A stretch of 64,000 bases of DNA from Paraburkholderia phenoliruptrix (GCF_902859825.1 NZ_CADIKB010000012.1:62001-126000), one strand, 5' to 3'. Positions 8,382 to 18,913 are shown, numbered from the stretch's first letter. Notes: generated from the letters alone by a model not told the origin. Made by a program: numbers and translations.

Positions 8382-9290
8382 CTAGGCCGCGCCGCCTCTT
8401 CCGCTCGCGCGCGCCTGTTCGAGAATGAATTCGATGAACGTCGCCGCCGCCCGCGTGTGATGGCGGTTCGGCATGTACAGCATGTACATGTTCGTGCCGA
8501 AGATGCTCAGGCGCCACTCGTCGAGCGTCGTCACCACGTCGCCTCGTTTCAGATCGTCATGCACCACGTAGTCGGGCACGATGCCGACGCCGAGACCCGC
8601 CAGCACCGCCTGCCGCAGGAACAGAAAATTCTCGGAGATGATGGTCGGTTCGAGCAGCACCTCATGACGCTCGTCGTGCAGATAAGCGGCGACGCGCAAT
8701 TGCCGCCCCACCACGGCTGCCGTGATCAGCGGCGCGGTGCGCAGATCGTCGAGCTGGACCGGCATGCCGTGGCTGTCGGCGAACGAACGCGAAGCGCAGG
8801 CAACGTAGCGCACGGACCCCATATCGCGCGCGACGAGATTTTGCGGCGGCTCGGACATGATCCGCACGGCGATGTCGACTTCGTCGCGCATCAGATCCTC
8901 CACGCGGTTCTCGAACAGCACATCCAGCACAATGCCGGGATAGCGCCGCTTGAATTCGATCAACCACTCGGACATGACGAGCTGGCCGTAACCGCTCGGC
9001 ACACTTAAGCGCACGCGCCCTTGCAGGCTTCGCCCCAGCGTCGTCACCGATTCGCGCGCGGCGAGCAGCGCGTTCTGGATCGCGCGGCCGTGCTCGTATA
9101 ACTGCAGACCGATCTCCGTGGGCTCGACGCGGCGCGTGGTGCGCCGAACGAGTTGCAAGCCGACCGAGCGCTCCAGCTGATTCAGGTGATAGCTCACGTT
9201 CGCGCGGCTCATTTTGAGTCGCCGCGCGGCTTCGCTCAGGTTGCCCGCGTCCAGGATTTCCACCAGGAGGGTCAGCGAATTGACGTCCAC
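8382..9290 (-). CDS. LysR-type transcriptional regulator next to the pim-like genes
   Basis: About 302 residues. An N-terminal winged helix-turn-helix (AARRLKMSRANVSYHLNQLE) is followed by a LysR substrate-binding domain with two alpha/beta lobes. It is divergent from the pimF-like gene, so it probably controls those genes in response to an acyl-CoA or carboxylic acid. I place the start at the GTG at 9290, because an upstream TTG at 9329 would put coding sequence over a cluster of inverted repeats that look like its operator. The start therefore rests on context and is uncertain. Confidence 0.85.
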   Translation of the reverse strand: MDVNSLTLLVEILDAGNLSEAARRLKMSRANVSYHLNQLERSVGLQLVRRTTRRVEPTEIGLQLYEHGRAIQNALLAARESVTTLGRSLQGRVRLSVPSGYGQLVMSEWLIEFKRRYPGIVLDVLFENRVEDLMRDEVDIAVRIMSEPPQNLVARDMGSVRYVACASRSFADSHGMPVQLDDLRTAPLITAAVVGRQLRVAAYLHDERHEVLLEPTIISENFLFLRQAVLAGLGVGIVPDYVVHDDLKRGDVVTTLDEWRLSIFGTNMYMLYMPNRHHTRAAATFIEFILEQARASGRGGAA

Positions 9291-9301
9291 GAAAAGGCCT
9301 T

Positions 9302-9360
9302 TGTCAAAATTACTTTGACAGTCTGTCAACCGTTCATGTGATTGTCAATGAACCTTGACC
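9302..9360. promoter_or_regulatory. Operator array of TGTCA/TTGACA half-sites between the LysR gene and pimF
   Basis: TGTCAAA (9302-9308) and TTTGACA (9314-9320) form a perfect inverted repeat with a 5-bp spacer. Overlapping it, TTGACAG-T-CTGTCAA (9315-9329) is a perfect 7-1-7 palindrome. ATTGTCAAT (9341-9349) and TTGACC (9355-9360) continue the pattern. This is a likely binding region for the divergent LysR regulator. Confidence 0.65.
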
Positions 9361-9431
9361 GCTCCACAATCGGCAGCATTCGCGCGAAGCGGCATCGGCG
9401 CGCGCCGACTATCAGCCAGGAGACGACACGC

Positions 9432-11552
9432 ATGACCCCTACCCCTTCAGTCGACGTCGTGACGCGCGAATTGCGCGGCAAGGTGCTGCTCGTGACGATC
9501 GACCACGCGCCCGTCAACGCCCTTTCCGCGGACGTGCGGCGCGGCCTGCTGGCCGCGATCGAAGCCGCGGACAGCGAGCGCGCGGTGGAAGCGGTGCTGC
9601 TCGTCGGCGCGGGCCGTAACTTCATCGCCGGTGCGGATATTCGCGAGTTCGGCAAACCGCCCGTGCCGCCCTCGCTGCCGGACGTGTGCAACCGCATCGA
9701 GGCGTGTACGAAGCCGGTCGTCGCGGCGATTCACGGCGCGGCGCTCGGCGGCGGTCTGGAAGTCGCGCTGGCGGCGCACTACCGGATTGCCGTCGAAGGC
9801 GCGAAGCTCGGGTTGCCCGAAGTGCAACTCGGCCTGCTGCCCGGCGCGGGCGGCACACAGCGCACGCCGCGCCTGATCGGCGCCGCGGCCGCACTCGATC
9901 TGATGTTGAGCGGCCGCCACGCGAGCGCGAAAGAAGCCCTCGCGCTAGGCCTCGTCGACCGGCTCGGCGCGAGCGGCGACATCCTCGCTGAGGGCCTCGC
10001 CTATGCGCACGCGCTGCTGGCCGCCCATGCAACAGCACGCCGCACGCGCGACGCCGCCGCATTGAGCGACCGCGCGGCCAGCCTCGCGGCGCTCGCCGCG
10101 GCGCGTACGGAAACGGAAAAAAAGTCGCGCGGTCTGTTTTCGCCGCTGAAGATCGTCGATGCCGTCGAGGCCGCCGTCACGCAGCCATTCGAAGAAGGTT
10201 TGCGCGTCGAACGTCAACTCTTTCTGCAATGTCTCGACAGCCCGCAACGCGCGGGCCTGGTGCACGCGTTTTTTGCCGAGCGTGAAGTGCTGAAAGCGCC
10301 CGAGACGCGCGATGCGAAACCGCGCGCACTCGCGGCAATCGGCGTAGTGGGCGGCGGCACGATGGGCGCCGGCATTGCGGTGGCGGTGCTGGACGCAGGT
10401 CTGCCCGTGACGATGATCGAGCGCGACGAGGCATCACTCGCGCGCGGCCGCGCGCACATCGAGAAGGTCTATGACGGACTGATCGCGAAGGGCCGCATGA
10501 GCGCGGAGAAGAAGGCCGAACTGATGGCGCGCTGGACCGGCAGCACGTCATACGAAGCACTCGCGAACGCCGACCTCGTGATCGAGGCCGTGTTCGAAGA
10601 TCTCGCGGTCAAACAGGCCGTGTTCGCCGAACTCGATCGCGTCTGCAAAGCGGGCGCGGTGCTCGCAACCAATACGTCGTATCTCGACATCGACGCGATA
10701 GCCGCCGGCATTTCGCGGCCCGCCGACGTGACCGGTCTGCACTTCTTCTCGCCGGCCAACATCATGAAGCTGCTCGAAGTCGTCGTGCCGAGGGCCGTGA
10801 GCGCTGACGTGGTCGCGACCGCGTTCGAGCTTGCGAAGAAACTGCGCAAGACGCCGGTGCGCGCGGGCGTGTGCGACGGCTTCATCGGCAACCGTATTCT
10901 GGCGGTGTATCGCAGCGCGGCCGACGCCATGATGGAAGACGGCGCGTCGCCCTATCAGATCGACGCGGCCGTGCGCGCGTTCGGCTTTCCGATGGGACCG
11001 TTCCAGGTGGTGGACCTCGCGGGCGGCGACATCGGCTGGGCCGCGCGCAAACGGCGCGCCGCGACGCGCAATCCGGCGGCACGCTATGTACAGATCGCCG
11101 ACCGCCTGTGCGAGCGCGGCTGGTTCGGCCAGAAAACCGGCCGTGGATTTTATCTGTATCCCGAAGGATCGCGCAGCGGCCAGCCGGACCCGGAAGTGGA
11201 GGCGATTATCGACGCGGAGCGCGCACGCGTCGGCATCACACCGCGCTCTTTCACCGACGATGAAATCATGCGCCGCTACATGGCCGCCATGATCAACGAA
11301 GGGGCGAACGTCGTGCATGAGCGGATCGCGCTGCGCCCGCTCGACGTCGACGTGACGTTGCTGTATGGCTACGGATTTCCGCGCTACCGCGGCGGTCCGA
11401 TGAAATATGCGGACATGGTGGGCCTGCCGCGCGTTCTCGCGGACATTCGCGAGTTTGCGAAGGAAGATCCGCTGTTCTGGCAGGCCTCGCCGCTCCTCGT
11501 CGAACTCGTCGAGCGCAGCGGGGATTTCGCGAGCCTCAATCAGACGGTTTGA
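9432..11552 (+). CDS. pimF: Bifunctional enoyl-CoA hydratase / 3-hydroxyacyl-CoA dehydrogenase (PimF/FadJ type)
   Basis: A 706-residue two-enzyme beta-oxidation protein. The N-terminal crotonase domain has [14 protein letters not shown] (61-74) and [17 protein letters not shown] (104-120). The NAD-binding dehydrogenase domain begins with [13 protein letters not shown] near residue 304, followed by [14 protein letters not shown] and GFIGNRI. It hydrates enoyl-CoA and oxidises the hydroxyacyl-CoA. AGGAGA precedes the ATG at 9432. Two acyl-CoA dehydrogenase genes follow closely, the arrangement of the pimeloyl-CoA (pim) operon of Rhodopseudomonas, so medium-chain dicarboxylates are a plausible substrate. 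General fatty-acid oxidation is the alternative. Confidence 0.85.
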   Translation: MTPTPSVDVVTRELRGKVLLVTIDHAPVNALSADVRRGLLAAIEAADSERAVEAVLLVGAGRNFIAGADIREFGKPPVPPSLPDVCNRIEACTKPVVAAIHGAALGGGLEVALAAHYRIAVEGAKLGLPEVQLGLLPGAGGTQRTPRLIGAAAALDLMLSGRHASAKEALALGLVDRLGASGDILAEGLAYAHALLAAHATARRTRDAAALSDRAASLAALAAARTETEKKSRGLFSPLKIVDAVEAAVTQPFEEGLRVERQLFLQCLDSPQRAGLVHAFFAEREVLKAPETRDAKPRALAAIGVVGGGTMGAGIAVAVLDAGLPVTMIERDEASLARGRAHIEKVYDGLIAKGRMSAEKKAELMARWTGSTSYEALANADLVIEAVFEDLAVKQAVFAELDRVCKAGAVLATNTSYLDIDAIAAGISRPADVTGLHFFSPANIMKLLEVVVPRAVSADVVATAFELAKKLRKTPVRAGVCDGFIGNRILAVYRSAADAMMEDGASPYQIDAAVRAFGFPMGPFQVVDLAGGDIGWAARKRRAATRNPAARYVQIADRLCERGWFGQKTGRGFYLYPEGSRSGQPDPEVEAIIDAERARVGITPRSFTDDEIMRRYMAAMINEGANVVHERIALRPLDVDVTLLYGYGFPRYRGGPMKYADMVGLPRVLADIREFAKEDPLFWQASPLLVELVERSGDFASLNQTV

Positions 11553-11612
11553 CACGGCGCTGCTGCCGGCATGGGCCGGCGCGACCGCTCAACCTCCCCA
11601 CAGGGAATTGCG

Positions 11613-12821
11613 ATGAACCTGAATTTCACGCCCGAAGAAGAAGCCTTTCGCACCGAGGTGCTCGCGTTTCTGCGCGACAAACTCCCGCAGCGTCTCGCCG
11701 ACAAAGTGCAGGGCGGCCGGCGGCTCACGCGTGAAGACATGGCCGAATGGCACGCCATTCTCAACGAGCGCGGCTGGCTCGCGAACCACTGGCCGCGGGA
11801 ATACGGCGGACCCGGCTGGAGCCCGGTGCAGAAATTCATTTTCGAGAACGAATGCGCGCTCGCGGGCGCGCCGCGCGTCGTGCCGTTCGGCGTCAATATG
11901 CTCGGGCCCGTGCTGATCAAATACGGCAGCGATGCGCAAAAGCGTCACTGGTTGCCGCGCATTCTCGACGGTTCCGACTGGTGGTGTCAGGGCTATTCGG
12001 AACCCGGCGCGGGTTCCGACCTCGCGTCCGTGAAAACCACCGCGGTGCGCGGCGTGGATGCGAATGGCGAGCACTACATCGTCAATGGTCAGAAGACGTG
12101 GACGACGCTCGGCCACTACGCGAACATGATTTTCTGCCTCGTGCGCACCGCGACCGACGTGCGCAAGCAGGAAGGCATCAGCTTCCTGCTGATCGACATG
12201 ACAACGCCGGGCGTCGAGGTGAGGCCGATCATCACGCTCGACGGCGAGCATGAAGTCAACGAAGTGTTTTTCACCAACGTGCGGGTGCCCGTCGCCAATC
12301 TCGTCGGCGAAGAAAACAAGGGCTGGACCTACGCGAAGTATCTGCTGACGTACGAGCGCACGAACATCGCGGGCGTCGGCTTTTCGGTGGCGGCCTTCAA
12401 CCGGCTGCGCAAGATCGCGGCAAAACAGCGGCGCAACGGGCGGCCGCTCGCAGAAGACGCGGCGTTTGCGGCGCGCATGGCGCGCGTCGAAATCGATCTT
12501 GAGAACATGAAGACCACCAACCTGCGCGTGATTGCCGCAGTGGCGGGCGGCGGCGTGCCGGGCGCGGAAAGTTCGATGCTGAAGATTCGTGGCACCGAGA
12601 TCCGTCAGGAGATCTCGTCGCTCACGCGCCGCGCGATGGGACCGTATGCACAGCCGTTTATCGAAGAAGCCTTGCACGAAGGCTATCGGGGTGAGCCCGT
12701 GGGACCCGATGAGGCGGCGAGCGCGGCGGCGCAATACTTCAACAATCGCAAGCTGTCGATTTTCGGCGGGTCGAACGAGATCCAGAAGAACATCATTTCC
12801 AAAATGATCCTCGGACTGTAA
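11613..12821 (+). CDS. pimC: Acyl-CoA dehydrogenase, pimeloyl-CoA dehydrogenase large-subunit type
   Basis: A 402-residue FAD-dependent acyl-CoA dehydrogenase. The family signature WCQGYSEPGAGSDLAS is near residue 126, and the C-terminal FAD-binding segment reads FGGSNEIQKNIISKM. It introduces the alpha-beta double bond and hands electrons to ETF. The start at 11613 gives the usual N-terminus MNLNFTPEEEAFR. It lies 60 bp after the pimF-like gene and 15 bp before a second dehydrogenase gene, which suggests a heteromeric enzyme like PimC/PimD. The dicarboxylate preference is inferred from gene order. Confidence 0.85.
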   Translation: MNLNFTPEEEAFRTEVLAFLRDKLPQRLADKVQGGRRLTREDMAEWHAILNERGWLANHWPREYGGPGWSPVQKFIFENECALAGAPRVVPFGVNMLGPVLIKYGSDAQKRHWLPRILDGSDWWCQGYSEPGAGSDLASVKTTAVRGVDANGEHYIVNGQKTWTTLGHYANMIFCLVRTATDVRKQEGISFLLIDMTTPGVEVRPIITLDGEHEVNEVFFTNVRVPVANLVGEENKGWTYAKYLLTYERTNIAGVGFSVAAFNRLRKIAAKQRRNGRPLAEDAAFAARMARVEIDLENMKTTNLRVIAAVAGGGVPGAESSMLKIRGTEIRQEISSLTRRAMGPYAQPFIEEALHEGYRGEPVGPDEAASAAAQYFNNRKLSIFGGSNEIQKNIISKMILGL

Positions 12822-12836
12822 GAGGAAACGTACGTC

Positions 12837-14003
12837 ATGAATTTTCAGCACACTGAAGATCGCCGCATGCTCGCCGAGACGCTGAACCGTTTCGTCAGCG
12901 AACAATACGGCTTCGCGACGCGCGATCGAATCGCCCGATCGCCCGAGGGTTTCAGCCGTGAATTGTGGAATCGTTTCGCCGAACTGGGCATTACCGGCGC
13001 GCTGTTCGACGAAGCGAGCGGCGGCTTCGGCGGCGAGGGCTTCGATATTGCCGTGGTGTTCGAGAGCCTCGGACGCGGCCTCGTGGTCGAGCCGTTTCTG
13101 GACACGCTCATTGTCGGCCAGGCGATTGCTCGCAGCGGCAATGACGTGCAGCGTGCACGGCTTGGCGAATTGATCGACGGCTCGCGCATTGCCGCGCTCG
13201 CGCACGGCGAGCCGGATAGTCACTACGAACTGGCCCGCGTGACGACGCGCGCGCAGCGCAAAAGCAACGGCAGCGGCGGTGGCAACGGCAGCGGCAGTGG
13301 CAACGCGTGGCAACTGAGCGGCGCCAAGGCGGTCGTCCAGCATGGCGAGCACGCCTCCCTCTTCCTGGTGTCGGCGCGCACCGAGGGCGAAGACGATTCC
13401 GAGCAAGGCGTGAGCCTCTTTCTCGTGCCACGCGACGCGGTGGGCGTGAGCGTGCGCGGCTATCCGAAGATCGACGGCGGACGTGCGGCGGAAGTCAGTT
13501 TCGAGAACGTCATGCTCGGCGACGACGCGCTCATCGGCGAGGCAAACAACGGCTTTTCAACGCTCGAATACGCCATTGCGTGCGGAGTACTCGCATTATG
13601 TGCGGAAGCGCTCGGCGCGATGGATAGGGCGAAGGACTCCACGCTCGACTACCTGCGCACGCGCAAGCAGTTCGGCATGGCGATCGGCAGCTTTCAGGCG
13701 TTGCAGCACAGAATGGCCGACATGCTGCTGGAAATCGAGCAGGCGCGCTCGGCTGTGATCAATGCGGCGGCGGCGCTCGGCGCCGAGCGCAAGGTGCGGG
13801 AGCGAGCGGTGTCGGCGGCCAAGTACAGCATCGGCAGGATCGGCACGCTGGTCGCGCAGGAATGCATTCAGTTGCATGGCGGAATCGGCATGACGTGGGA
13901 GTTGCCGCTTGCGCACTACGCCAAGCGGCTCGTGATGATCGATCATCAGCTAGGCGATGAGGATCATCATCTGGAGAGGTTTGTCGCGTTGGGGCGCGAG
14001 TAA
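12837..14003 (+). CDS. pimD: Acyl-CoA dehydrogenase, pimeloyl-CoA dehydrogenase small-subunit type
   Basis: A 388-residue acyl-CoA dehydrogenase paralogue, 15 bp behind the first with its own AGAGGAAA site. The N-terminal and C-terminal helical domains are present (LDYLRTRKQFGMAIGSFQAL; CIQLHGGIGMTWELPLAHYAK), and the middle beta-domain is shortened in motif quality, as is common in the partner subunit of paired dehydrogenases. Residues about 143-156 are an almost pure Gly/Ser/Asn linker (SNGSGGGNGSGSGN) inserted in the middle domain. It probably pairs with the preceding protein. Confidence 0.82.
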   Translation: MNFQHTEDRRMLAETLNRFVSEQYGFATRDRIARSPEGFSRELWNRFAELGITGALFDEASGGFGGEGFDIAVVFESLGRGLVVEPFLDTLIVGQAIARSGNDVQRARLGELIDGSRIAALAHGEPDSHYELARVTTRAQRKSNGSGGGNGSGSGNAWQLSGAKAVVQHGEHASLFLVSARTEGEDDSEQGVSLFLVPRDAVGVSVRGYPKIDGGRAAEVSFENVMLGDDALIGEANNGFSTLEYAIACGVLALCAEALGAMDRAKDSTLDYLRTRKQFGMAIGSFQALQHRMADMLLEIEQARSAVINAAAALGAERKVRERAVSAAKYSIGRIGTLVAQECIQLHGGIGMTWELPLAHYAKRLVMIDHQLGDEDHHLERFVALGRE

Positions 14004-14208
14004 GATTCGCGAGCGCGCTTGTCGTTCTGGCTCGGGATCACCACTGCCAGGATGGCCGTTTCCAGCTATCAGCCCACGTCCCCCGACACTCCCCACTTTT
14101 TCGATAAGTTTGCGTTGAGACGGATAACCACTGCGATTGATGCACACCCCGACGCCGGGGGTTGTGTGGGGGCCTTCACTGTGTGGGGGTCTTCAGTCAG
14201 AAACGAAA

Positions 14209-14239
14209 AAGGCCTTACAAGCATTGCTTGTAAGGCCTT
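14209..14239 (-). terminator. Terminator of tRNA-Pro
   Basis: A 13-bp perfect stem (14209-14221 with 14227-14239) around a 5-base loop. Read on the minus strand it lies 9 bp past the tRNA 3' end and is followed by a run of T (forward AAAAA at 14206-14210). Confidence 0.88.
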
Positions 14240-14243
14240 GATT

Positions 14244-14324
<81 letters not shown>

Positions 14325-14335
14325 AACAGCAAGAA

Positions 14336-14364
14336 ATTATAACAGACACTTCATTCGATGAGAA
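14336..14364 (-). promoter_or_regulatory. Sigma-70 promoter of tRNA-Pro
   Basis: On the minus strand, -35 TTCTCA (14359-14364) and a perfect -10 TATAAT (14336-14341) with a 17-bp spacer; the tRNA 5' end is 11 bp downstream. Confidence 0.8.
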
Positions 14365-14386
14365 CCGCCTGCACCAACAAAGCCGC

Positions 14387-14794
14387 CTAACGATTCAACA
14401 GATCGATCACATGCAGCAGTTCCTTGCGCAACTGCTCGACATCGACTGCGACGGTAGTGGGCGCCGGCGGCGCGATGCCCTCGACCTGCTCGCCCGCTTC
14501 GGCCGGCGCACCGTGCGCGCCGCCGCCGTGCGAATCGAGCCGGTTGCGCGCACCGTTGATGGTGAAGCCCTGCTCGTACAACAACTCCCGGATTCGCCGG
14601 ATCAGCAGCACCTCGTGATGCTGATAGTACCGGCGATTGCCGCGCCGCTTCACCGGACGCAACTGCGTAAACTCCTGCTCCCAATAGCGCAACACGTGCG
14701 GCTTCACACCGCATAGTTCGCTGACCTCACCAATCGTGAAGTAGCGTTTCGCCGGAATCGGAGGCAAGACGACTTTTTCCATCGTCGCTGTCAT
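14387..14794 (-). CDS. MerR-family transcriptional regulator downstream of ihfA
   Basis: A 135-residue protein. A MerR-type winged helix occupies about residues 17-85 (FTIGEVSELCGVKPHVLRYWEQEF, with RRYYQHHEVLLIRRI). After it comes a Gly/Ala/Pro-rich linker and a short helix instead of a metal-binding or effector domain. Effector cysteines of the metal-sensing MerR class are absent. It is the last gene of the thrS-ihfA block, 45 bp after ihfA, an arrangement familiar in beta-proteobacteria. The target genes are unknown. An alternative ATG at 14782 would shorten it by four residues. Confidence 0.85.
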   Translation of the reverse strand: MTATMEKVVLPPIPAKRYFTIGEVSELCGVKPHVLRYWEQEFTQLRPVKRRGNRRYYQHHEVLLIRRIRELLYEQGFTINGARNRLDSHGGGAHGAPAEAGEQVEGIAPPAPTTVAVDVEQLRKELLHVIDLLNR

Positions 14795-14839
14795 CGTCAG
14801 TTAGCCGTCGTGGTGGTTGCGCAGGAACGCACCAGTCGG

Positions 14840-15250
14840 TCAGCGCGTGAAGCTCGCTTCCGCGCCGTTTTCGACCAGAGCCTTCAGCTTTTGACTTGCA
14901 TGGAACGTCACAACGCGACGCGCGGCAATCGGAATTGCCTCGCCGGTTTTCGGATTTCTGCCGGGACGCTGCGGCTTGTCGCGCAACTGGAAGTTGCCGA
15001 AGCCCGAGAGCTTGACGCTGTCGCCGCTTTCCAGCGCGTCGCGGATCACCTCGAAAAACGCCTCAACCATGTCTTTCGCTTCCCGCTTGTTGAGCCCGAC
15101 ATTGTCGAACAGCAACTCGGCAAGTTCCGCCTTGGTGAGCGTCGGCGTTTCGGTTGAAACGGCGGCGGGTGATGTCGGAATTTCTCGAATCATGGCGCTG
15201 CGTTGCGCCGTTAGAAGCGCTTCGAAATCACTCGAGTTCATTTCATTCAT
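14840..15250 (-). CDS. ihfA: Integration host factor alpha subunit
   Basis: A 136-residue HU/IHF-family DNA-bending protein. The core [17 protein letters not shown] to the [18 protein letters not shown] arm matches IhfA, which with IhfB bends DNA at specific sites for transcription, recombination and replication. The N-terminal extension of about 37 residues ([18 protein letters not shown] region) goes beyond the usual ~99-residue enterobacterial protein; similar extensions occur in Burkholderia. The start is the first ATG (15250); ATG at 15241 is possible. It follows pheT by about 70 bp, as in E. coli pheST-ihfA. Confidence 0.93.
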   Translation of the reverse strand: MNEMNSSDFEALLTAQRSAMIREIPTSPAAVSTETPTLTKAELAELLFDNVGLNKREAKDMVEAFFEVIRDALESGDSVKLSGFGNFQLRDKPQRPGRNPKTGEAIPIAARRVVTFHASQKLKALVENGAEASFTR

Positions 15251-15319
15251 ATCTATCAAATGGCGCGCGAGACAGAAAACAAAGGATGCGGAAACAGCCG
15301 TGCAATTGTTAAATGCGGG

Positions 15320-17755
15320 TTATCCGCGCAACCGTGCGCCATATACTCGAGCCAGACGTTCCACCAGAGTCTGAATGGCCAGATCGACCGTTTCGTCCTG
15401 AAGGGTCCCGCCAGTATCTTGCAAGGTAACCCGGAACGCAAGGCTTTTCTCGTGAGCCGCCAGACCACCGGAAGTGTTTGATTTTGGACGGAATTCGTCG
15501 AAAAGCGCAACCCTCTGAACGGTCTTGCAGGCGGGCTCCGACTGGGCCTTCTGGAGCTCGTCGAGAAGCGCCTGCACCTCGATTTTCTGATCGACAACCA
15601 CCGCGATATCGCGCCGCACCGGCGGGAATTTAGACACTTCCGACGGTGTGGGCAATACGCGTTGCATTAATGCGTCCGCTTCCAGTTCAAACAGAATCGG
15701 CGCATGCGGTAAATCGTATTTTTGCATCCAGCGCGGATGCAGTTCGCCTATCCAGCCGATCGCGCGGCCGTTCAGTTCAATGCGCGCGCTGCGCCCCGGA
15801 TGCAGCGCCGGATGCTCCGCTTTCACGAAGCGCGCCACCGCCGGCGCGAGCAGCGCCTCCACGTCGGCCTTGACGTCGAAGTAGTCGACCGTGCGCGCGG
15901 GCGCGCCCCACTGCTCCTCGAGCGCCGGGCCGTAAGCGAGGCCACCGATCATTTTCGGCTGCGCGAAGCCTTCGACCGTCAGTTCGCCGGCCTTGATCGA
16001 CGGATCGTGAAGGAACACGCGGCCGGCTTCGAACACGCGCACGCGATCGGCGGTGCGGCGGTTCAGATTCGTGCGCAGCACATGGATCAGGCTGCCGAAC
16101 AGCGTGGTGCGCATGACGGAGAGCTGGCTCGCGATCGGGTTCAGCAGGCGCACCGGCTTGTCGTTGCCGGCAAAGTCCTGTTCCCATTCGGCGTCGACGA
16201 AACTGAAGTTCACCGTTTCCGCGTAGTCGCGCGCGGCGAGCGCGTGGCGCAGAGTGTGGATCGAGCGGCGCGTTTCATGGGTGGCGCGCATTTCGCTCTT
16301 CGCGACCGGCGGCCGCGCAGGAATCTTTTCGAAGCCGTAAATGCGCGCGACTTCCTCGATCAGGTCCTCTTCGATTTCAATGTCGAAGCGGTACGACGGC
16401 GGCGTCACCGAGAAGGTGTCGCCGTCGCGCTCGAACGGAAGACCCAAGCGCGTGAAGATCTGGGCGATCTCGTCGGCGCCGATCGCGACGCCGATGATGC
16501 GGTTTGCGCGCGACACGCGCATCTTCACCGCCTGGCGCTGCGGCACGTTGACGATCTGGTCGTCGACCGGGCCCGCCTCGCCGCCGCAAATATCGAGGAT
16601 CAACTGCGTGATGCGCTCAATATGCCCGACGGTCGTCGCATAGTCGACGCCGCGTTCGAAGCGATGGCCCGCGTCCGTCGAAAAGTTGTACTTGCGCGAG
16701 CGGCCGCGAATGCTGTCGGGCCACCAGAATGCGGCTTCGAGGTAGATGTTGGTGGTGTCGAGCGTGACGGCCGTGCTGTCGCCGCCCATGATGCCCGCGA
16801 GGCTTTCAATGTGCCGGTCGTCGGCGATCACGCCGACGGTTTCGTCGAGCTCGACCGTGTTGCCGTTCAGGAGCTTGAGCGTTTCGCCCTTGCGGCCCCA
16901 ACGCACCTCCATGCTGCCGTGGATCTTGTCCAGGTCGAACACGTGCGACGGACGGCCCAACTCGAGCATCACATAATTGGAAATGTCGACGAGCGCCGAG
17001 ATGCTGCGCTGACCGGAACGCTCCAGACGTTCGACCATCCATTGCGGCGATTTCGCACGCGCATTGACACCGCGGATGACACGACCAGAGAAACGGCCGC
17101 AGAGATCGGGCGCCGAAATACGCACAGGCAGTGTCTCGTCGAGCTTGACTTGCACCGGCTTGATGTCGAGCGGACGCAACGGCGCGCCCGTGATGGCGGA
17201 CGTTTCGCGCGCCACGCCGAACACCGACAGGCAGTCCGCCTTGTTCGGCGTCAGCTTGATTTCGAAAATGGTGTCGTCGAGATTCAGCGTTTCGCGGATA
17301 TTCTGGCCGATCGGCGTATCGTCCGGCAGGATCAGGAGGCCGCTATGATCTTCGGAGAGCTTGAGTTCGCGCGCCGAGCACAGCATGCCCTGGCTTTCCA
17401 CGCCGCGCAGCTTCGACAGTTTGATCGCGAACGGCGCGCCGCCCTCTTCGGCCGGCGGCAGTTGCGCGCCGACCAGCGCGACCGGCACCTTGATGCCCGG
17501 CGCCACGTTCGGCGCACCGCAAACGATGTTCAGCGTCGCGCCGATGCCGGCGTTGACCTGGCAGACATTGAGCTTGTCCGCGTCCGGATGCTTGACGACT
17601 TCCAGCACCTGGCCCACTACGATTTTCGAGGTAGGCGGCGCGGCCGGTCGCAGGTCTTCCACTTCGAGACCCGCCATTGTCAATGCGTGCGACAGCTCGT
17701 CCGTCGTCAGTTGCGGATCGACAAAGGTTCTCAGCCAGGATTCCGGGAATTGCAT
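15320..17755 (-). CDS. pheT: Phenylalanine-tRNA ligase beta subunit
   Basis: An 811-residue subunit of the cytoplasmic alpha2-beta2 phenylalanyl-tRNA synthetase. From the N-terminus: the B1 region ([14 protein letters not shown]), the EMAP/OB-type tRNA-binding domain (about residues 40-150), the B3/B4 editing domain, B5 and the catalytic-like core, and the C-terminal anticodon-binding ferredoxin-like domain ([21 protein letters not shown]). Length is normal for the family. pheS lies upstream, separated by an unusually long 144-bp gap that contains a GC palindrome; ihfA follows. Confidence 0.97.
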   Translation of the reverse strand: MQFPESWLRTFVDPQLTTDELSHALTMAGLEVEDLRPAAPPTSKIVVGQVLEVVKHPDADKLNVCQVNAGIGATLNIVCGAPNVAPGIKVPVALVGAQLPPAEEGGAPFAIKLSKLRGVESQGMLCSARELKLSEDHSGLLILPDDTPIGQNIRETLNLDDTIFEIKLTPNKADCLSVFGVARETSAITGAPLRPLDIKPVQVKLDETLPVRISAPDLCGRFSGRVIRGVNARAKSPQWMVERLERSGQRSISALVDISNYVMLELGRPSHVFDLDKIHGSMEVRWGRKGETLKLLNGNTVELDETVGVIADDRHIESLAGIMGGDSTAVTLDTTNIYLEAAFWWPDSIRGRSRKYNFSTDAGHRFERGVDYATTVGHIERITQLILDICGGEAGPVDDQIVNVPQRQAVKMRVSRANRIIGVAIGADEIAQIFTRLGLPFERDGDTFSVTPPSYRFDIEIEEDLIEEVARIYGFEKIPARPPVAKSEMRATHETRRSIHTLRHALAARDYAETVNFSFVDAEWEQDFAGNDKPVRLLNPIASQLSVMRTTLFGSLIHVLRTNLNRRTADRVRVFEAGRVFLHDPSIKAGELTVEGFAQPKMIGGLAYGPALEEQWGAPARTVDYFDVKADVEALLAPAVARFVKAEHPALHPGRSARIELNGRAIGWIGELHPRWMQKYDLPHAPILFELEADALMQRVLPTPSEVSKFPPVRRDIAVVVDQKIEVQALLDELQKAQSEPACKTVQRVALFDEFRPKSNTSGGLAAHEKSLAFRVTLQDTGGTLQDETVDLAIQTLVERLARVYGARLRG

Positions 17756-17874
17756 GGTTCTGTGTACGTTCTGATCGGGTTAGGTCCGCGTGAGGCAAAT
17801 GCGAGCTTCACTGCAAGTCACTGCCGGGACACCTGGCGGCATGCACTGGGTGCGTTGCCGCGCTCTATGCTTGT

Positions 17875-17892
17875 CGCGCCGCGCGCGGCGCG
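17875..17892. repeat. 18-bp perfect GC palindrome between pheS and pheT
   Basis: CGCGCCGCGCGCGGCGCG is self-complementary with no loop and sits 8 bp beyond the pheS stop. There is no T-run, so it is not a typical terminator. It could protect or process the pheS mRNA 3' end. Confidence 0.6.
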
Positions 17893-17899
17893 CGCTCGG

Positions 17900-18913
17900 T
17901 CAGGCAAACTGGCGCAGGAAGCGCAGGTCGTTTTCGAAGAAAAGACGCAGGTCCTGCACGCCGTAGCGCAACATGGTGAGCCGCTCGAGGCCGCTGCCGA
18001 ACGCGAAGCCGATGTAGCGCTCGGGGTCGAGGCCCATGTTGCGGATCACCGTGGGATGAACCTGCCCCGAACCGGAAATCTCGAGCCACTTGCCCGCGTT
18101 CTTGCCCGTTTCGAACAGCATGTCGATTTCGGCCGACGGTTCGGTGAACGGGAAATAGGACGGTCGAAAGCGCACCTGAATATCGTCGCGCTCGAAGAAC
18201 TTCTTGAGAAAGTCGGTATAGACGCCCTTCAGGTCGGCAAAGCTGATGTTCTCGTCGATCCACAGGCCTTCGACCTGGTTGAACATGGGCGAGTGAGTCG
18301 CGTCGCTGTCCACGCGGTACGTGCGACCCGGCACGATCACCTTGATGGGCGGCGTGTTAGTGCGCGCGTAGCGCACCTGCATCGGGCTCGTATGCGTGCG
18401 CAGCAGCAGTTGGCGGCCGTCGGCGTCTTTGCCGTCGACATAGAACGTGTCCTGCATGGACCGCGCCGGATGATTTTCCGGACTGTTCAGCGAGGTGAAG
18501 TTGTACCAGTCGGTTTCGATCTCCGGGCCGTCGGCCACGTCGAATCCGATGCTGCCGAAAATCTGTTCGACGCGCTCCCAGGTGCGCATGACCGGGTGCA
18601 GGCTGCCAACATGAGCGCCACGGCCCGGCAAGGTGACGTCGATCGCTTCGGCGGCGAGGCGCTGGTTCAGCAACGCGTCGGCCAGCGCCTGACGGCGTGC
18701 GGTCAATGCGGCTTCAACTTGTTGCTTGACGAGGTTGATCCGTGCGCCTTCGGTCTTGCGCGTGTCGGGATCGAGCTTGCCAAGGCCCTTCAACAGTTCG
18801 GTCAGCGCGCCCGACTTGCCGAGAAAGCGCGCTTTCTCGTTCTCGAGCGTGGTGACGTCGGAGGCTTCTGCGAAGGCTTTTTGCGCGTCGGCGACAATCT
18901 GGTCCAGATCCAT
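17900..18913 (-). CDS. pheS: Phenylalanine-tRNA ligase alpha subunit
   Basis: A 337-residue class II synthetase subunit that carries the aminoacylation site. It has an N-terminal coiled coil ([17 protein letters not shown] onward), motif 2 around [16 protein letters not shown] and motif 3 [21 protein letters not shown]. The start at 18913 gives the standard N-terminus and follows GATGGGA; an ATG pair 9-12 bp upstream is less likely. It is separated from rplT by a hairpin that may act as terminator or attenuator. Confidence 0.97.
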   Translation of the reverse strand: MDLDQIVADAQKAFAEASDVTTLENEKARFLGKSGALTELLKGLGKLDPDTRKTEGARINLVKQQVEAALTARRQALADALLNQRLAAEAIDVTLPGRGAHVGSLHPVMRTWERVEQIFGSIGFDVADGPEIETDWYNFTSLNSPENHPARSMQDTFYVDGKDADGRQLLLRTHTSPMQVRYARTNTPPIKVIVPGRTYRVDSDATHSPMFNQVEGLWIDENISFADLKGVYTDFLKKFFERDDIQVRFRPSYFPFTEPSAEIDMLFETGKNAGKWLEISGSGQVHPTVIRNMGLDPERYIGFAFGSGLERLTMLRYGVQDLRLFFENDLRFLRQFA

